Assembly: GCF_036898095.1 (NCBI RefSeq)
Contig: NC_090728.1
Location: forward strand, 83,723,391 to 83,787,390
Length of the DNA stretch: 64,000 bases
Source of the DNA: Palaemon carinicauda
Lineage: Eukaryota; Arthropoda; Malacostraca; Decapoda; Palaemonidae
Reading direction: 5' to 3'
Positions 21,425-32,204 of the stretch are shown piece after piece. A model generated the notes under the pieces. It did no database searches, was not told the origin of the DNA, and worked only from the letters and a program-made list of their open reading frames with translations. Each line of letters starts with the position of its first letter. Within the stretch, counting starts at the first letter, position 1. The position numbers were made by a program, and so were the translations under genes.

Positions 21425-22593
21425 GTCTAATAGGGACGCTTTCATCGCTGGACCAGTTCATCGCGTTAGGGAGACTCCACCTCCGACCCCTTCAGTATCA
21501 CCTAGCTGCTCACTGGAGAAAGGACATGACGCTAGAAGCGGTCTCAGTTCCTATATCCGAAGAGATGAAGTCTGCACTGACTTGGTGGAAGAACAGCATT
21601 CTTCTCAAGGAAGGTCTACCACTGGCTGTTCAGACCCCCGACCACCTTCTCTTCTCGGACGCATCGGACACGGGCTGGGGTGCGACACTGGACGGTCGGG
21701 AATGCTCGGGCACGTGGAATCCGGATCAAAGAGCACTTCACATCAACTGCAAGGAGCTACTGGCAGTTCATCTGGCCTTGAGAAGCTTCAAGTCCCTCCT
21801 TCTAGGCAAGGTGGTGGAGGTGAACTCCGACAACACTACAGCCTTGGCGTACATCTCCAAGCAAGGAGGGACTCATTCGAGGAAGTTGTTCGAGATCGCA
21901 AGGGATCTCCTCACCTGGTCAAGAGATCGAAAGATATCGCTTGTAACGAGGTTCATTCAAGGCGACATGAATGTCATGGCAGACCGCCTCAGCCGGAAGG
22001 GTCAGGTCATCCCTACAGAGTGGACCCTTCACAAGAATGTTTGCAACAGACTATGGGCCCTGTGGGGTCAGCCCACCATAGATCTGTTCGCTACCTCGAT
22101 GACCAAGAGGCTCCCAAATTATTGCTCACCGATTCCGGACCCAGCAGCAGTTCACGTAGATGCCTTTCTTCTGGATTGGTCCCATCTAGACCTGTATGCG
22201 TTCCCCCCGTTCAAGATTGTCAACAAGGTACTGCAGAAGTTCGCCTCTCACGAAGGGACACGGTTGACGTTGGTTGCTCCCCTCTGGCCCGCGAGAGAAT
22301 GGTTCACCGAGGTACTGCAATGGCTAGTAGACGTTCCCAGGACTCTTCCTCTAAGAGTGGACCTTCTGCGTCAGCCGCACGTAAAGAAGGTACACCCAAG
22401 CCTCCACGCTCTTCGTCTGACTGCCTTCAGACTATCGAAAGACTCTCAAGAGCTAGAGGCTTTTCGAAGGAGGCAGCCAGAGCGATTGCCAGAGCAAGGA
22501 GGACATCCACTCTCAAGGTCTACCAGTCAAAATGGGAAGTCTTCCGAAGCTGGTGCAAGGCGAATTCAGTTTCCTCAACCAGTACCTCTGTAA
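21400..22593 (+). CDS. DIRS B connection and RNase H domains
   Basis: From about 21400 the frame reads RQWMSLIGTLSSLDQF, the connection region usually fused to RT in DIRS. RNase H follows: LLFSDASDTGWGATL (catalytic Asp), INCKELLAVHLAL (Glu), EVNSDNTTALAYI (Asp) and GDMNVMADRLSR (Asp), then the DIRS tail TIDLFATSMTKRL and LDLYAFPPFKIV. All four acidic residues are present. It is one frame away from RT; a small indel near 21395-21420 would explain this. Its 3' end overlaps the recombinase frame. Confidence 0.88.
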   Translation: MHPVRQWMSLIGTLSSLDQFIALGRLHLRPLQYHLAAHWRKDMTLEAVSVPISEEMKSALTWWKNSILLKEGLPLAVQTPDHLLFSDASDTGWGATLDGRECSGTWNPDQRALHINCKELLAVHLALRSFKSLLLGKVVEVNSDNTTALAYISKQGGTHSRKLFEIARDLLTWSRDRKISLVTRFIQGDMNVMADRLSRKGQVIPTEWTLHKNVCNRLWALWGQPTIDLFATSMTKRLPNYCSPIPDPAAVHVDAFLLDWSHLDLYAFPPFKIVNKVLQKFASHEGTRLTLVAPLWPAREWFTEVLQWLVDVPRTLPLRVDLLRQPHVKKVHPSLHALRLTAFRLSKDSQELEAFRRRQPERLPEQGGHPLSRSTSQNGKSSEAGARRIQFPQPVPL

Positions 22594-23492
22594 CGCAGAT
22601 AGCTTACTTCCTTTTACACCTAAGGAATGTAAGATCCCTATCAGCTCCTACGATCAAAGGTTACAGAAGCATGTTGGCAGCAGTCTTCCGCCACAGAGGC
22701 TTAGATCTTTCCACCAACAAAGATCTACAGGACCTCCTTAAGTCTTTTGAGACCTCAAAGGAGCGTCGGTTAGCCACACCAGGTTGGAACTTAGACGTGG
22801 TTTTAAGGTTCCTGATGTCAGCAAGGTTCGAACCGCTTCAGTCAGCCTCTTTTAAAGATCTCACTTTGAAGACTCTTTTCCTCGTTTGCTTAGCAACAGC
22901 TAAAAGAGTCAGTGAGATACACGCCTTCAGCAGGAACATAGGTTTTACATCTGAAACGGCTACATGTTCCTTACAGCTTGGTTTTTTAGCTAAAAACGAG
23001 CTCCCTTCTCGTCCTTGGCCCAAATCGTTCGAGATTCCAAGCCTGTCCAGTTTGGTTGGAAACGAACAAGAGAGAGTACTATGCCCAGTTAGAGCTCTTA
23101 AGTACTATTTAAGACGTACAAAGCCATTACGAGGACAATCAGAAGCTTTTTGGTGTTCTATTAAGAAACCTTCTTTACCGATGTTGAAGAACGCAGTTTC
23201 TTATTACATCAGACTTTTGATTAGAGAAGCCCATTCTCATCTGAATGAGGAAGACCATGCATTGCTGAAGGTAAGGACACATGAAGTTAGAGCTGTCGCT
23301 ACTTCAGTGGCCTTCAAACAGAACCGTTCTCTGCAGAGTGTAATGGATGCAACCTATTGGAGAAGCAAGTCAGTGTTCGCATCATTTTACCTTAAAGATG
23401 TCCAGTCTCTTTACGAGAACTGCTACACCCTGGGACCATTCGTAGCAGCGAGTGCAGTAGTAGGTGAGGGCTCAACCACTACATTCCCATAA
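22383..23492 (+). CDS. DIRS B tyrosine recombinase, catalytic residues intact
   Basis: The frame is open to TAA at 23490-23492. The core-binding region shows LKVYQSKWEVFRSWC and IKGYRSMLAAVF. The catalytic domain has ATAKRVSEIHAF (Arg), RTHEVRAVATSVAF (His-x-x-Arg) and VFASFYLKDV (nucleophile Tyr), the complete Arg/HxxR/Tyr set. It is thought to insert the circular DNA without target duplication. The same frame is open without a stop from 21417, a further ~960 bp over RNase H. The real start is unknown; I placed it where recombinase-like sequence begins. Confidence 0.9.
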   Translation, partial: KEGTPKPPRSSSDCLQTIERLSRARGFSKEAARAIARARRTSTLKVYQSKWEVFRSWCKANSVSSTSTSVTQIAYFLLHLRNVRSLSAPTIKGYRSMLAAVFRHRGLDLSTNKDLQDLLKSFETSKERRLATPGWNLDVVLRFLMSARFEPLQSASFKDLTLKTLFLVCLATAKRVSEIHAFSRNIGFTSETATCSLQLGFLAKNELPSRPWPKSFEIPSLSSLVGNEQERVLCPVRALKYYLRRTKPLRGQSEAFWCSIKKPSLPMLKNAVSYYIRLLIREAHSHLNEEDHALLKVRTHEVRAVATSVAFKQNRSLQSVMDATYWRSKSVFASFYLKDVQSLYENCYTLGPFVAASAVVGEGSTTTFP

Positions 23493-23896
23493 TCCCATAA
23501 CGTTTTTTGATCTTTCTCTTGAAATGCTTTTTATTGTTGTTTTTGGGTTGTACGGAAGGCTAAGAAGCCTTTCGCATCCTGGTTGATTTGGCGGGTGGTC
23601 AAATTCTTTCTTGAGAAGCGCCTAGATTAGAGGTTGTGATGAGGTCCTTTAGTATGGGTTGCAGCCCTTCATACTTCAGCACCTAGGAGTCGCTCAGCAT
23701 CCTAAGAGGATCGCGAGGCTCAGTAAGGAAGACGTACTTAAAAAGGCAGAGTCATGGTTCAAGTCGACTTCCTTACCAGGTACTTATTTATTTTATGTTT
23801 TTTATTTTGAATAACTGCTAAAATGAAATACGGGATACTTAGCTTCTAATGTTAACATGTATGCTGGTCTCCACCCACCCCCCTGGGTGTGAATCA
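23493..23896 (+). other. DIRS B 3' untranslated region
   Basis: Non-coding sequence between the recombinase stop and the ICR; no other feature seen. Confidence 0.6.
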
Positions 23897-23985
23897 GCTA
23901 CATGATCATCGGGTAAGATTAATATTGAAAAATGTTATTTTCCTTAGTAAAATAAATTTTTGAATATACTTACCCGATGATCATG
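23897..23985 (+). repeat. DIRS B internal complementary region (ICR)
   Basis: The first half (gctacatgatcatcgggtaa then gattaatattgaaaa) is the reverse complement of the left end at 17781-17817. The second half (atgttattttccttag ... cttacccgatgatcatg) is the reverse complement of the right end at 24175-24228. The join between them predicts the circle junction. Confidence 0.93.
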
Positions 23986-24031
23986 AATTTAAGGACCCTC
24001 CCTTCCTCCCCATAGAGACCCAGTGGACCGA

Positions 24032-24228
24032 GGAGAAAATTGGTTCTTGTTGACAAGAAGTACCTGAGTACCTACTCGACAGATGGCGCTGTTGTTGTAC
24101 ACCCCCACCTGTATAGCGATCGCTGGCGTATCCCGCCCATAGGTTTTTTCTGTCGGGCAACAGAGTTGCAGCTACATGATCATCGGGTAAGTATATTCAA
24201 AAATTTATTTTACTAAGGAAAATAACAT
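24032..24228 (+). repeat. DIRS B right inverted terminal repeat
   Basis: Inverted copy of 17795-17960 with very few mismatches (for example cccgcccatagg against the complement of cctacggtcggg), followed by the unique right tip ending ggaaaataacat. Confidence 0.9.
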
Positions 24229-25637
24229 GTTTTGGCAAAAGGAAAACTAAATTATTGGGAGGTGCTCTTTGGTCTCTAACAGCTTTCCTGTAAAAGGGTA
24301 GAACAGGGGCTCTCAGCCAAGATGACATGAATTACCAAAGGAATATTTTCTCCCCTGTTCTATGGCCATTGTTTCAATGTGCACAGCATAGACTCAGTGT
24401 ATATAAAGGAGACTCATGAGTTCAAGCTACAGTATTGCCTGAAGATATGAAATTAATTCGTTCTGGGGTGGCTTTCGTTTCGTGAAAGTTTCGTATTATG
24501 AGTCACGTTTTACATGTAAATCTCCTAATTTGTTCCAAACCCTACAAAAATACCACACTAAATTTTATAGTAAAGCTATAGTGTAACCACATGAAATACT
24601 GTACAGCCAAATACATTTGAATCATTCAGTATACCTAGCCTTATTGTTAATACCTTTAAATCAATTAGTTATTAGAACATAATGCAATAGTTAAGGGAAA
24701 ATAATACAATACATATAGTAAAAGACTGTACAAATGCAGAATATACAGTAACATATGTACTGTACTATTATTATAGTTACCCATATTATAGAAAGGTATG
24801 TTTTTTATCATGCATAAACAACCTGTTTTCTTCAACCTGCTTATATTTTTAATGGGTAACTATTTTATTCTCGACTAGGCTGGCAAATCTCTTCGTAACA
24901 TGAATTTTTTTTTTTTTTTTTTTTTGTAATATGAAGCAAACAAATCTTAAAATCTCGTTTGACAGTATGGAAATTCTGTATGCAGAAGCTTTCATATCAA
25001 CAGATATTACTGTATATATAGAGTTTTTAAAGTGTATGATATGAAAGTTCCTTCTTGGATTAAATCTCTTCAATGTTGGGAAGGGAACCATCAGTTCCAT
25101 CACATTTATGTTTAATACTGTAAACAGAAGGGACCATTTCCTGAACTCTCAGGTCTTCTCTGAGTAACCCCCCAACCTAGCCTGGCTGTGTCTATATGAA
25201 GGATCATGGATAGCTAGCAAGAGACCAAATGGACCAACTTTTAAAAGCTTTTGGGCTTTGGTGCAGGCTATGGCTTGATAATTCTTTTGCCACAACTAAT
25301 TAACTGCACAGTTGTCTCCGAGCCCCTTCTGAGCCTTTTCTGATTGAGGTCCTTTAACCTGCTCTTCAAGACTGGATTGACTATAAAGGAAAATGAAGAA
25401 GTCTCAAGACCTGCTTCAGTTACCATCTTGAGGAAAAGAAAGGCCAGAGAAAAAAATTGACCTGGCATAAAATTCTTTGATGAAATGCTTTTGGCTCGCT
25501 TAGAGTGTATTTTAACAAATTAGCATTCAGAATATACTTCTTTGAACTACATAAAATTATAATCTTGATTTGTATACCAGGGGCAAAATTCTTTTGTCTC
25601 TGCTCAAACTTGCCAGTTGTGAAAATTGTCAATGACC
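24229..25637. other. Intron sequence, mostly unrecognised
   Basis: AT-rich. Around 24445-24545 the words tttcgtttcgtgaaagtttc and tcacgttttacatgta resemble subterminal tracts of Tigger-type elements, but no matching ends were found. Poly-T at 24905-24925. Short minus-strand frames at 25270-25630 may belong to the RT relic seen at 27930. Confidence 0.4.
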
Positions 25638-26212
25638 TTAAGGGGACCATCCGCCATGGGGTTTTGACATAACACCTTTCAGAAATCAAAAATCGTTTTA
25701 TTGCTTCTATGTATGCACAAACATATCGTACATGCTCCCCAGAAGTTTCAGCCAATTATTTTTACAAGTAACGAAGATATAGCGGTCTTTAAATGATGAC
25801 GTCATCTTTACTGTATCGTCTGCATGACTGAGTTTGATAAAATCGTCTTTGTGTGTTATTTTTGTATATCTATAGCGATTTTTCTCTCATGTTTCGATCT
25901 ATCGTACGTCTGGCAGAAATGGGAGGCATTGGTAGAGCGTAGTTGAACAAATTCTACTCCTAAGAGAACAGAAGCCAGAGTTTCCAAACACTTACAGAAG
26001 TTATAATACATGCGTTTGTTTACTTGAAGTTCGTATGTAGATTGTTTTCACAACATCCTCGGGAACTTTATAGCAAGGCCAATGTTACCTAAGGTCATAA
26101 TAAGAACAAAAAGTCAATCATTTTTCCAAACAATGAAGATATAGCGGTCTTTAAATGATGACGTTATCCTTACTGCGTCATCTACCTGACTGAGTTTGAC
26201 AGAATCGTAGTA

Positions 26213-26319
<107 letters not shown>

Positions 26320-26577
26320 GAATTATCTAAAACTGCCATTTATACAAATACTATAATTCTCTCTCTCTCTCTCTCTCTCTTGAAGTTCGTATGTAGATTG
26401 TGCTTTCATAACATCCTCGGGAACTTTATAGCAATGCCATTGTTACCTAAGGTCATAAAAAGAACAAATAGTCTATCATTTTTTCAAACAATGATGATAT
26501 AGCGGTCTTTAAATTATGACGTCATCCTTACTGTCGTCTGCATGACTGAGTTTGACAGAATCGTAGTTATGTTTATT

Positions 26578-26583
<6 letters not shown>

Positions 26584-26652
<69 letters not shown>
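26584..26652. repeat. (CT)n microsatellite
   Basis: About 68 bp of CT dinucleotides; a shorter tract also lies at 26358-26380. Confidence 0.95.
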
Positions 26653-26654
<2 letters not shown>

Positions 26655-26727
26655 AATTATTTAAAACTGCCATTTATGCAAATTCTATATTACCGATGTT
26701 CAACTCTCTTAGAATCAAATAATGGTT

Positions 26728-26730
<3 letters not shown>

Positions 26731-26806
<76 letters not shown>

Positions 26807-26862
26807 AAACTGCCATTTACAGTATATAAACCAAAGTGCTATCACTCCAAAATTATATTCAT

Positions 26863-26947
<85 letters not shown>
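26731..26947. repeat. Two (CT)n microsatellites with a short spacer
   Basis: CT tracts at 26731-26801 and 26865-26947. The apparent Ser-Leu open frames over them are artefacts. Confidence 0.95.
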
Positions 26948-26950
<3 letters not shown>

Positions 26951-27929
26951 TCTTATGTTTCGATATATCGTACTTCTGGCAGAAATGAAAGGCATTGGTA
27001 GAGGGCAGGTAAATGAAAACTACCAGCTACAAGAACATCAGCAAAGTTTCCAAAGACATATAGAAATTATAATGCATGTGTTTATTTACTTGAAGTTCGT
27101 AAGTAGATTGTGCTTTCACAACGTTCTGTGGAACTTTATAGCTATGCCAATGTTACATAAGGTGATAGAAAGAACAAAAAGTAAGTGGAGAACAAGAAAA
27201 AAGAACCAAGAAAGAAGGAAACATGAATAAGAGTACAGAGCTGAAACCTGCTAACTAAAACACTGGCAACAAGGAGAGATTGCTGGTAACTCTAACATAG
27301 GAATAGTAAACTGAGGGATCAAATACCTCGTTTAGGGTGCATTTATGTAAGAATAAACAATAAAAGTTATCATAATAATATTATCTTGATTTCTTTAAGA
27401 AAAGAAGCAAAAATGTGTTGCAAATCTTTGGAAGCTCATAACTCAAAAACATACTTATTCACACTTAGGTACATTTTTCTCACTTATTTTTTGTTCGATA
27501 TTAGAGGGAAAGATATCATTGAAAAGAAGAATAAAAATCCCACAATTCTGTCAGACAAAATTTTTATTTTCTTTTTATATTTTTTTTCACGATTATTTTC
27601 CGTCTAGACGAGAGAAAAAAAAATATAAATTCATTAAAAAAAAAAACGAAAGGAAATTCAAAATTCTGTCTGACAGAATTGTTCGGTTGATAGAGTAGTT
27701 TTTATGGTATAAGTTTCAATTCATTTGGCATTATAGTAGTGGGGAAAAATGTACCTAAAGTTTTATTTTAGATCATGATTTTTGCTAATAAATCCAAAAG
27801 TTTTTGATCAAATGACTTGAAATTTTTATATGATGAAGGTATTATAAATGTCTAAAACATATATAGAAATGGTGTAATTTGGATCATTAGAAAAAAAAAA
27901 ACGGCGGACATGGCGGACGGTCCCCTTAA

Positions 27930-28045
27930 CTCCCTACAACTGAAGGAGTTGATTACCGACTTTGTTAATTTTGTGAATGCTCTTGGCGCAATACTTAGGC
28001 TGAAAGGCATCCCTTTGAAATCTATATGAACTCCCCAAGTCAAAA
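27930..28045 (-). pseudogene. Reverse transcriptase relic (DIRS-like)
   Basis: The minus strand reads DFKGMPFSLSIAPRAFTKLTKSVIN, matching the conserved PFGL..APR.FTKL block of DIRS RTs (compare FKVMPFGLNIAPRIFTKL in A). The catalytic YLDD box is not found. The TTAA element interrupts the relic at its 3' side. Upstream to about 28300 only scattered similarity remains. Confidence 0.6.
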
Positions 28046-28479
28046 CATTTGGTAAGATCAGAATTGGAAAGCAATGGGGATCCGCTATTGAATGTGTTAG
28101 ATCTATATTACAGGTCTTTTATACTCCGTTTAGTAATTGGCATATGTGCATGATTTGTGGAGGATCACTTCTCTCTATGAGTCCTACTTCAGTACACTGA
28201 GTAATCTCTTCTGGAATTTTAAGAGTTAAAATTTTCTATGACTCCTTTATCGGCATTTTGCCTACAAATTAGTCTGGTTCAAAAGTTTTGGTCCCATGAA
28301 ATGGTGCCATGATGTGGGGATCAACAACCAATCTCAATCCTATGAGACAAAGCTCTGTCCCCGCTGGGAAATGGAGCAACATTCTTGAAAATGATGTAGA
28401 CGATCCCCCACATGAGGACATTCATGGATAAGGTTCGCTTCCTCTGCATGGTTGATCATCACCCGTTTGTCATATTTTG

Positions 28480-29150
28480 CCTCCAGTTGCAATATTCCTT
28501 GGAGAAAATCCTCAAGTACAAGGATTTGGGACTCTCCCTGAGCATGAAGGTTTTGCAGCCTCTGTTATTCTCAAGAAAACTTTTCCTTCTGCAAAGTGTG
28601 TTAACGAGCTTCATGGGCTCTCACTCAACATCAACCATTGAAGAGGGTGGAGGTAGAGCTCTCTCTCTTTCGTACCAGATTTTGTCGTGAAAACTCTGAA
28701 CCCTTCTGTACCTGATTCTAGATTTCTATCATTCCAAGTTGTGAGTCTTAAGGATGTAACTGATAACCCTGACCAGCTTTTATTGTGTCCTGAGAGAGCA
28801 CGAAGGTGCTATCTCAAGCGCATAAAGACCGCAAGACCTTGGCTGCAACATATCTTGTGAGTACAGGGAGAATCAAGAAGATCTCGAGGAATACGATCTC
28901 ATTCAGGCTGAGAAGTAATCTCTTGAATGCTCTCTTCATCTTCGCGGAAGACTCACGAGTTAGAGCTCACGACGTGAGAGGTATCAACACTTCTCTACCA
29001 TTCTGGAGGAGTTTTTCTGTGATGCAGATTTTCCAGGCAGGGGTGTGAAAATGTCAGACGACCTTCACCGCATATTACCTGCGGGATGTGACCCACAGGT
29101 CCCTAGACATGTTTACTCTAGGGCCTGTTGTAGCTGCTTAGTAGGTGGTA
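28480..29150 (+). pseudogene. DIRS C-family tyrosine recombinase relic
   Basis: In broken frames it follows the C2 recombinase: CVNELHGLS near 28600 (the catalytic Arg position is Cys here), FVPDFVVKTLNP, NPDQLLLCPERARRCYLKR, RAHDVRGINTSLPF near 28960 (His-x-x-Arg kept) and FQAGV near 29040, then a frameshifted stretch that aligns with the Tyr region and the GPVV end at about 29130. Several stops and frameshifts. It is directly followed by the R1 repeat. Confidence 0.75.
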
Positions 29151-29251
29151 TGAACTACATTGGCTTCTCTCACATGATCAGTAACAGCAAGTCAAAGGCT
29201 GAAGTTACATGTAAGACTGTTATGAAAGCAAAGAATGACTTTCCTTTTCTT

Positions 29252-29370
29252 TTATTATTATTATTATTAATTGCTAAGCTACAACCCTCGTTGGAAAAGC
29301 AGGATCCTATAAGCCCAGGGGCCCTAACAGGGAAAATAGCCCAGTAGGGAAAGGAAACAAGGAAAAATAA
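29252..29370 (+). repeat. R1 dispersed repeat, first part of a split copy
   Basis: It begins with a (TTA)n tract, then ttgctaagctacaaccctcg and ggaaaagcaggatcc, the inverse of 4165-4285. It is cut after aaggaaaaataa by a DIRS left-end fragment. Confidence 0.75.
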
Positions 29371-29966
29371 GGGATTTTGACGAAGAAAAAATCTATTTCT
29401 GGGCGAGGGACCTGTGTCGCCCAGTGAAATGCTCCTCTAGCACCATTTCTAAGGCATAGTTATTGCTGAATATACCAGAGAAAAAGAGATGCATGGAATG
29501 CCAGGAATAAACCTAGCTCGCTCACTCATTGAGTATCGGTATAGAAAACTGGGGCGTGATTGAACTACGACCATAGATCCCTCACCAATTAGACCTCTCC
29601 TTCATCAAAATACCCTCTCTCTACCCCTACATCTCCCCACCCCCCATCCTCATTTCCTCTTCAGCACTTGCGTTGGTCAGACGTGTTTTGTTTTGCTCGT
29701 GTGCTTTGTGTTTTTTTCGGAAGATATCCGACGTTTTAGAGATCCCTGCTTCCAAGTTGAGTATTATATTTGTCTGTTTGGGATTTCTTGGTAGCGACAC
29801 TTTTTATTCTTAATCGTGTTTGGTCTTTTGTTTGTTCCCTTTCGGGGGTTCGCTGTGGCCATTGTGTCACTTACTAGTGATCTCTTGGTTTATTGGGTTT
29901 GCATTTAGTTCCTTATACTATTTGTAACCCTGATTTATGCTTTGGACATCTATTTCATATTTTGAC
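29371..29966 (+). mobile_element. DIRS A/D-family left-end fragment inserted in R1
   Basis: It begins gggattttgacgaag, the family left terminus, and matches the inverted repeats of A and D for about 230 bp. It then runs into T-rich leader-like sequence with no gag. It splits R1: aaggaaaaataa precedes and caggaagaataa follows, an imperfect ~11-bp duplication that a DIRS recombinase would not be expected to make. Confidence 0.75.
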
Positions 29967-30402
29967 AGGAAGAATAAACTATTTTAAGAACAGTAACAAC
30001 ATTAGAATAAATATTTCCTATATAAACTATAAATAATTTAACAAAACAAGAGGAAGGGAAATTAAATAGAATAGTGTGCCTGAGTGTACCCTCAAGCAAG
30101 AGAACTCTAACCCAAGACAGTGGAAGACCTTGGTACAGAGGCTATGGCACTTCCCAAGACTAAAGAACAATGGTTTTATTTTGGAGTGTCCTTCTCTTAG
30201 AAGAACTACTTACCATAGCTAAAGAGTCTTCTACCCTTAGCAAGAGGAAAGTAGCCACTGAACAATTACAGTACAGTAGTTACACCTTGGGTGAAGAAGA
30301 ATTGTTTGGTAATCTCAGTGTTGTCACGTGTATGAGGACAGAGGAGAATATGTAGAGAATATTCTGTGTATGTGTAGGCAAAGGGAAAAAACCGTAACCG
30401 CA
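29967..30402 (+). repeat. R1 dispersed repeat, second part of the split copy
   Basis: It continues R1 after the insertion (attttaagaacagtaacaac ... ggcaaagggaaaa), the inverse of 3805-4140 with an extra ~110 bp absent there. It ends at accgtaacc, where C1 begins. Confidence 0.75.
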
Positions 30403-30442
30403 GAGGTGGCAGCTTCACGGGGCAGAACCCTGGACAGTAGAA

Positions 30443-30989
30443 GTGATTGCTTTAAGGTATCGCATCCCGTTCATTCAATCTCTCCTTCCTCTGACTCGGG
30501 ATCCAGTGTATCTAAGCTTCTATGCGAAGGGTTCTGCAAAGGAGCTGGCCCTCAGGGCTGAAGTCCAGACCATGCGGCAGAAGGGTGCTCTCCAAGAGGT
30601 TAGTGACGGATCCCCAGGTTTCTACAGTCAAATTTTTCTGGTGAAAAAGGCGACTGGAGGCTGGAGAGCAGTTATCGATCTCTCTTCTCTGAACAAGTTT
30701 GTGCAATAGACTCAGTTCAGAATGGAGGTGGCAGACGGTCATTCAAGTGGTTCGTCTAAGGGATTTCATGTGCATATTGTATCTGAAGGACGCATACTTC
30801 CAGATCCCATTCCATCCGTCGTCAAGCAAGTATCTAAGGCTCATACACGAGGAAAAGATATACCAGTTTAAGGTTCTATGCTTCGCTCTCGCGACAGCTC
30901 CTCAGGTATTCACTAGTGTTAGCCTTAGTGTCCTCTTGATGCTCACAGGAACAGCACCCATCTCCTCAGATATCTGGATGACTAGCTGA
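30443..30989 (+). pseudogene. DIRS C1 reverse transcriptase pseudogene
   Basis: Blocks in two frames: GSPGFYSQIFLVKKATGGWR and AVIDLSSLNKFV, a stop at 30708, then frameshifted DFMCILYLKDAYFQIPFHP and YQFKVLCFALATAPQVFTS. The catalytic box near 30971-30985 reads tatctggatgactag: YLDD is followed by a stop where relatives have Trp. Non-functional. Confidence 0.8.
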
Positions 30990-31027
30990 ACCCGGCAGAC
31001 TCGGAGACGACCCTTCGTCACCAAGAC

Positions 31028-31816
31028 ATGCTTCTCGAGTTTTGTCATGATCTGGGGATCCTGATAAATCATGAGAAGTCATTACTGCAACCTTGCCAAA
31101 GGCTGGTATACCTCGGTATGATAATAGACACCATCCAAGAGAAAGTCTTCCCATCAGACAAAAGAGTACACAGACTGAGAGAAGTGGCTGCACCCTGTCT
31201 TAGAAAAGAAGTCCTTCTGGCTTCTCATTGGTTGAGTCTGCTAGGTCATCTAACCTCTCTCATCCATCTAGTTCCAAACGTTCGCCTCAGAATAAGATCC
31301 CTGCAATGGCAGCTAAAGTCCGTGTGGAACCAACACTCTGATCCTCCGGACACTCGGGAGTATAACTCAGGACCAGGTGATGGATTTGAATTGGTGAATA
31401 ACAGACGAAAACCTTCGACAGGGCTAGAATATTCTTGTCCCTCCTCCAGATTTGATGCTCTTCACAGATGCATCAAAAGAAGGGTAGGGGGCTCACCTGC
31501 TGCACCATACAATCTGTGGCCCTTGGTCAGAGTCAGAAAGGTACCAGCACTTGAATCTTTTAGAGATGAGGCAGCCTATCTAGCTCTTCATCAGTTCCAA
31601 CTGTTGCTGGCAGGTCACTTTGTGGTGTTGATGAGTGACAACACCACAGTAGTGGCTTGCTTAAACAAGCGGGGTGGTACCTTTTCACAGCATCTATGCC
31701 ATCTTGCAGTAAAGATCCTCAGATGGTCAGAAGAACATTCAGTGTCTCTATCAGCTCGCTTCATTCCTGGTAAATGGAATGTGCTTCCGGACAATCTGAG
31801 CAAAGCGACTCAGTAG
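31028..31816 (+). pseudogene. DIRS C1 connection and RNase H pseudogene
   Basis: A long frame covers the end of RT (LVYLGMIIDTIQEKVFP), the connection (WLSLLGHLTSLIHLVPNVRLR) and part of RNase H (VLMSDNTTVVACLN, then PGKWNVLPDNLSKATQ). The first catalytic Asp block is damaged: FDALHRCIKR in this frame corresponds, one frame over, to LMLFTDASKEG. The DIRS tail continues frameshifted at 31831-32100 (STVDLLATFLNSKL, DVYAFPPFCLM). Confidence 0.75.
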
Positions 31817-32204
31817 GCGCCGAATAGTCTTTGAAACGTCAGATATGCAACAAATACCTGACTTTGTGGGGTTCCTCGACTGTAGATCTGTTAGCAACAT
31901 TTCTGAACAGCAAGCTTCCTCTGTACTGTTCTCCAGTCCTGGACCCTCAGGCTCTATGGCAGGATGCATTTCAACAATGGTGGGATAACATCGATGTGTA
32001 CGCCTTTCCCCCGTTTTGTCTGATGAGAACACTGCTCAACAAGACCAGAGCCTCCAGAGATCTAATGATGACTCTTGAAGCTCTGCTAAGGCATCACACA
32101 GAGTGATTTCCGGACCTGCAACTACTAGTAGATCTACCTCCACAACCAGATCTACTTGAATAACCACACACGAGCATCTTTCACAGAATCATGCAGTCGC
32201 TTCC

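Larger units (their letters stand above)
17781..24228 (+). mobile_element. DIRS-type retrotransposon B, full length and young-looking
   Basis: The element is 6,448 bp. It starts ttttcaatattaatcttacc and ends ggaaaataacat, both ends fixed by the ICR at 23897-23985, which carries them joined. The inverted repeats (about 17795-17960 and 24032-24196) differ at only a few positions over roughly 165 bp. The order is gag, RT, RNase H, tyrosine recombinase, ICR. There is no target duplication, as expected for recombinase-mediated insertion. Gag and recombinase frames are intact. RT and RNase H are in different frames, which may be a disabling mutation. Confidence 0.93.

Noticed and set aside
17781..24228. 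LTR retrotransposon
   Set aside because: The terminal repeats are inverted, there is an ICR, no integrase or protease, and a tyrosine recombinase is present.
26726..27001. Open frames encoding long Ser-Leu runs
   Set aside because: They are translations of (CT)n microsatellites, with no codon structure.
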